A DNA stretch of 64,000 nt from Lepas anatifera. Lineage: Eukaryota > Arthropoda > Thecostraca > Lepadidae. Location: NCBI GenBank assembly GCA_034440635.1, contig JAOTON010000897.1, forward strand, positions 2,604,001-2,668,000, in the 5' to 3' direction. Position numbers and translations under genes: made by a program. A model generated the notes under the pieces. That model was not told the origin of the DNA. It saw nothing but the letters and a program-made list of their open reading frames with translations, and made no database searches. Positions within the stretch are counted from its first letter, which is position 1, and the number at the start of each line of letters is the position of its first letter. This document shows positions 60,650-64,000 of this stretch, piece after piece.

Positions 60650-60762
60650 GAACCTACTTCAGCAAACCAAACGTATTCATCAGAATACCCTAATTTCTCA
60701 TTCTACAGGATCGATTCAGTTTTTTTCCTGAAACCTATGAGCACTTTGTCTACATCTAAACC
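60650..60762 (+). other. 5' untranslated part of the Rop exon
   Basis: TCTTTTACTCTTGTTTCAG ends at 60649, a textbook polypyrimidine tract and AG acceptor. Exon sequence would then run from 60650 to the start codon, implying at least one upstream leader exon. The alternative is that transcription starts within this region. Confidence 0.55.
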
Positions 60763-61191
60763 ATGGTGCTGAAGAACATCGTGAGTCAGAAGATTCTGGG
60801 GCTGCTGGCCGACGTACAAAAGCAGCCGGGCACGGCCGCCGGCTGGCGCGTGCTCATCGTCGATGGCCTCAGCATGCGCATGGTCTCCGCCTGCTGCAAG
60901 ATGCACGACCTGGCCGAACACGGCATCACCATCGTCGAAGACATCTTCAAACGCCGCGAGCCGCTGCAGGACATGGAAGCGGTGTATTTGATCGAGCCTT
61001 GCGAGAGCTCGGTGCAAGCGCTAGTGAAGGATTACTCCAGCCCGGGGCGGGCGCTGTACAAGGCAGCTCACGTGTTCTTCACGGAAGGCTGCCCAGACAC
61101 CTACTTCAACATGCTGGTCACGGCGAACATAGCCAAGTATGTGAAGACTCTGAAAGAAGTCAACATCGCTTTCCTGCCCCAGGAATCGCAG
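60763..61191 (+). CDS. Rop: Munc18/ROP/unc-18 syntaxin-binding protein, first coding exon
   Basis: Sec1/Munc18 proteins clasp syntaxin and template SNARE assembly; this member acts in synaptic and general exocytosis in the cytosol and at the plasma membrane. The exon encodes 143 residues: MVLKNIVSQKILGLLADV, VLIVDGLSMRMVSACCKM, EHGITIVEDIFKRREPL, MEAVYLIEPCESSVQAL, YKAAHVFFTEGCPDTYF and VNIAFLPQESQ. These are the conserved blocks of domain 1, which binds the syntaxin N-terminus and Habc region, in the right order and without gaps. ATG sits in an ACCATGG context and begins where fly and vertebrate proteins begin. GTACGG follows CAG at 61191 as a donor in phase 0, and the frame beyond loses similarity. 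Third codon positions are strongly GC-rich, unlike the flanks. The rest of the ~590-residue protein must lie beyond the window. Confidence 0.95.
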
Positions 61192-61570
61192 GTACGGTGT
61201 AAAGCTCGTGAGTCTGCTATTCGTTGCTTAGATGCGTCTGTCTGCAGGGTTCTGGTGTCGAAAACTCTCACATTGGAGAGAGGATTGCAACGGCCTTGTG
61301 CGAGAGTCCGGTATCAACATATGCATGCTATGAATACATGTTTATTTTTATTATTTGAATCATCTAATGCATGAATCCGTAACTTTGTATTTCATGATTG
61401 GATGTATCAACGGTTAAAACTTTTTTGCATTTATAATCTATTCACCCCTTGGATGTAGGTATTTTTCAGTTTTCATGGTTTCGAGAAAACTTGGAACTAC
61501 GCGTCAGCGATATCATTCATCGCACTCTGTTCATGCCGTCGGTATGAGCCATGACGCAGCTCTGCTGCCA
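61192..61570. other. Start of the Rop intron
   Basis: AT-rich intronic sequence with no further feature. The apparent reading frame to 61374 continues past the splice donor and has no similarity to the family. Confidence 0.6.
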
Positions 61571-62150
61571 CCTCTGGCTCTGACCCCCTCCCACCACTAC
61601 CTCTCGCTCTTACCCTCTCCCACCACTGCCTCTCGCTCTCACCCTCTCCCACCACCGCCTCTCGTTCTCACCCTCTCCCACCACCGCCTCTCGCTCTCAC
61701 CCTCCCCCACCACCGCCTCTCGCTCTCACCCTCCCCCACTACCGCCTCTCGCTCTCACCCTCCCCCACCACCGCCTCTCGCTCTCACCCTCTCCCACCAC
61801 CGCCTCTCGCTCTCACCCTCCCCCACCACCGCCTCTCGCTCTCACCCTCCCCACCACCGCCTCTCGCTCTCACCCTCTCCCACCACTGCCTCTCGCTCTC
61901 ACCCTCCCCACCACCGCCTCTCGCTCTCACCCTCCCCCACCACTGCCTCTCGCTCTCACCCTCCCCCACCACCACCTCTCGCTCTCACCCTCCCCACCAC
62001 TGCCTCTCGCTCTCACCCTCCCCCACCACCGCCTCTCGCTCTCACCCTCCCCCACCACCGCCTCTCGCTCTCACCCTCCCCCACCACCGCCTCTCGCTCT
62101 CACCCTCCCCCACCACCGCCTCTCGCTCTCACCCTCTCCCACCACCGCTT
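61571..62150. repeat. 29-bp pyrimidine-rich minisatellite, block 1
   Basis: The unit is CCTCTCGCTCTCACCC followed by TCCCCCACCACCG. About 20 units are present, with 28-bp variants. The plus strand is almost pure pyrimidine apart from single A and G positions. The 225-codon frame through it is a repeat artefact. Confidence 0.95.
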
Positions 62151-62903
62151 AAAATCGAACTGTATACGGCAAAGAGAAAAGGAAGACTAGAACAGTTTAA
62201 ATCTAGATGGAGACCTTTTGTTGATGAGGAATTACGATTATCGTTGATGAGGAATTACGATTATCGTTTTGAATATCACCTTGCAAACCCAAAATGTAGT
62301 CCTCTTGGTGGCGCTGCGCGGGGGGCTGCCTGGCGCCGAGAGCCTGCCTCCCCCTGTGGGCTCCTGACCTCGCGTCTGGAGCCACACTGCTGTCCGACGG
62401 GGGGGTTGGGTCGCATTTGGAGAAGTGCGACTAGTACTCCCCTTCCGTAGGACAGGGGCGCAGGGGGAGTCCGCTTGGGCGCTCAGTAATTTACTGTGCG
62501 CCCGGGTGGACTCAGGGACACCTCCGCGCCGCCGGGCCCCTGGGTCCGGAGGCGCGGGGTAGGCGGCGGAATTGATGCCCCGGCGCCCCGCGTCGGGCGC
62601 TCTCCGCGCGGTGCCACCTGGGGGACCTTTGTCAGGTGTATCTAACGGGTTCTAGCTCCATATGCCATCGACAGGCTGAGTGCAAACACAATATGTGGCG
62701 GTATAGGTAATGCCTGCCTAAAAATAGTGCGGTCGGGAGGGGTGGGGTGGGGTGGGATTGAAAGTGCTTATGAGGAAAACTGGGTTTGTGATTTTTTCGT
62801 GGAATGTGAAGATGGTGAAGTTAAGAGTATTGAAAAAGTGAAAAATGTTACGATGCATGAATGTAACTTGTGATGCCTAATGGTGCAAAATATAGAGAAA
62901 AAA
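62151..62903 (+). mobile_element. Probable retroposon splitting the minisatellite
   Basis: The 753-bp insert is unrelated to the repeat. The bases CTCTCCCACCACCGC lie on both sides of it, as a target duplication would, though they are also part of the repeat unit. Its right end is A-rich (GAGAAAAAAA), suggesting a plus-strand retroposon tail. It contains an exact 23-bp tandem duplication (62220-62242 and 62243-62265) and a GC-rich segment with CCGCGCC and GGCGCGG inverted blocks (62520-62560). An open frame from the left edge to about 62450 is unrecognised. Confidence 0.5.
62220..62265. repeat. Exact 23-bp tandem duplication
   Basis: GTTGATGAGGAATTACGATT plus ATC occurs twice in a row inside the inserted segment. 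Confidence 0.9.
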
Positions 62904-64000
62904 ACTCTCCCACCACCGCCTCTCGTTCTCACCCTCCCCCACCACCGCCTCTCGCTCTCACCCTCTCCCACCACTGCCTCTCGCTCTCACCCTCCCCCAC
63001 CACTGCCTCTCGCTCTCACCCTCCCCCACCACCGCCTCTCGTTCTCACCCTCCCCCACCACCGCCTCTCGCTTTCACCCTCTCCCACCACTGCCTCTCGC
63101 TCTCACCCTCTCCCACCACCGCCTCTCGCTCTTACCCTCCCCCACCACCGCCTCTCGCTCTCACCCTCCCCCACCACCGCCTCTCGCTCTCACCCTCCCC
63201 CACCACCGCCTCTCGCTCTCACCCTCCCCCACCACCGCCTCTCGCTCTCACCCTCTCCCATCACCGCCTCTCGCTCTCACCCTCTCCCACCACTGCCTCT
63301 CGTTCTCACCCTCTCCCACCACCGCCTCTCGTTCTCACCCTCACCCACCTCCGCCTCTCGCTCTCACCCTCCCCACCACCGCCTCTCGCTCTCACCCTCT
63401 CCCATCACCGCCTCTCGCTCTCACCCTCTCCCATCACCGCCTCTCGCTCTCACCCTCTCCCATCACCGCCTCTCGCTCTCACCCTCCCCCACCACTGCCT
63501 CTCGCTCTCACCCTCTCCCACCACTGCCTCTCGCTCTCACCCTCTCCCACCACTGCCTCTCGCTCTCGCCCTCTCCCACCACTGCCTCTCGCTCTCACCC
63601 TCCCCCACCACTGCCTCTCGCTCTCACCCTCTCCCACCACTGCCTCTCGTTCTCACCCTCTCCCACCACTGCCTCTCGCTCTCACCCTCTCCCACCACTG
63701 CCTCTCGCTCTCACCCTCTCCCACCACTGCCTCTCGCTCTCACCCTCTCCCACCACTGCCTCTCGTTCTCACCCTCTCCCACCACTGCCTCTCGCTCTCA
63801 CCCTCCCCCACCACTGCCTCTCGCTCTCACCCTCTCCCACCACTGCCTCTCGCTCTCACTCTCTCCCACCACTGCCTCTCGCTCTCACCCTCTCCCACCA
63901 CTGCCTCTCGTTCTCACCCTCTCCCACCACTGCCTCTCGCTCTCACCCTCTCCCACCACTGCCTCTCGCTCTCACCCTCCCCCACCACTGCCTCTCGCTC
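62890..64000. repeat. 29-bp pyrimidine-rich minisatellite, block 2 (runs out of window)
   Basis: The same unit as block 1 continues for about 38 copies. Toward the right end the units shift to CACTGCCTCTCGC and TCTCCC variants, and are more uniform. The array lies in the Rop intron after the first coding exon. Confidence 0.95.

Noticed and set aside
61192..61374. Continuation of the Rop reading frame for 61 codons
   Set aside because: Family similarity ends exactly at the splice donor at 61192; the following residues are intronic.
61475..62152. 225-codon Pro/Leu/Ser-rich ORF
   Set aside because: It is read through the intronic 29-bp minisatellite and has no link to the Rop reading frame.

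Overview
This window is eukaryotic nuclear DNA, most likely from an arthropod; a crustacean such as a barnacle is possible but unproven. Coding sequence is sparse. The only two confident host exons are the first coding exons of two conserved animal genes: a Munc18/ROP/unc-18 (syntaxin-binding protein) exon at 60763-61191 (+) and a PAR-3/Bazooka N-terminal exon at 51413-51532 (-). Both end at good GT splice donors. Two (TTAGG)-like stretches fit an arthropod but do not prove it. No bacterial-style operons, ribosome binding sites or CRISPR arrays are present. Most long open frames are artefacts of tandem repeats or of GC-rich DNA.

Layout. 1-12.4 kb: three head-to-tail copies of the 5' region of one LINE family (minus strand), a decayed ORF1 with a zinc-knuckle domain (8.46-10.26 kb), and a 33-bp minisatellite (5.64-7.43 kb) that is open in all six frames. 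12.4-21.5 kb: mostly unassigned DNA holding a piggyBac-like non-autonomous element rich in AGGTCA hexamers (15.16-15.94 kb), two identical 14-bp palindromes, and a ~78-bp tandem array (18.95-20.1 kb). 21.5-36 kb: nested hAT-like non-autonomous elements, several with exact 8-bp target-site duplications, a 130-bp-arm palindrome, and a higher-order array whose units each end in a transposon-end sequence (31.4-33.6 kb). 36.5-43.6 kb: a probable 7-kb element with smaller insertions and a tRNA-like sequence. 43.7-45.7 kb: two 458-bp TTAA-flanked MITEs beside a second copy of the AGGTCA-rich element. 46.6-49.9 kb: a foldback element and another nested hAT pair.

51.4-64 kb is the gene-bearing part. 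par-3 is read leftward and Rop rightward, so the two genes diverge, with about 8.4-9.2 kb between their first exons. That interval holds SINE-like and LINE fragments and a 47-bp tandem array. The Rop intron after the first coding exon contains a pyrimidine-rich 29-bp minisatellite running to the window end, split by a probable retroposon. The remaining exons of both genes were not found here; their introns are probably long.

The two genes are not known to act in one pathway: ROP/Munc18 controls SNARE-mediated exocytosis and PAR-3 controls cell polarity. The rest of the window is a record of transposition: elements inserted into elements, MITEs with promoter-like motifs, and minisatellites growing inside transposons. 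All homology calls are from reading the sequence; no search was run.
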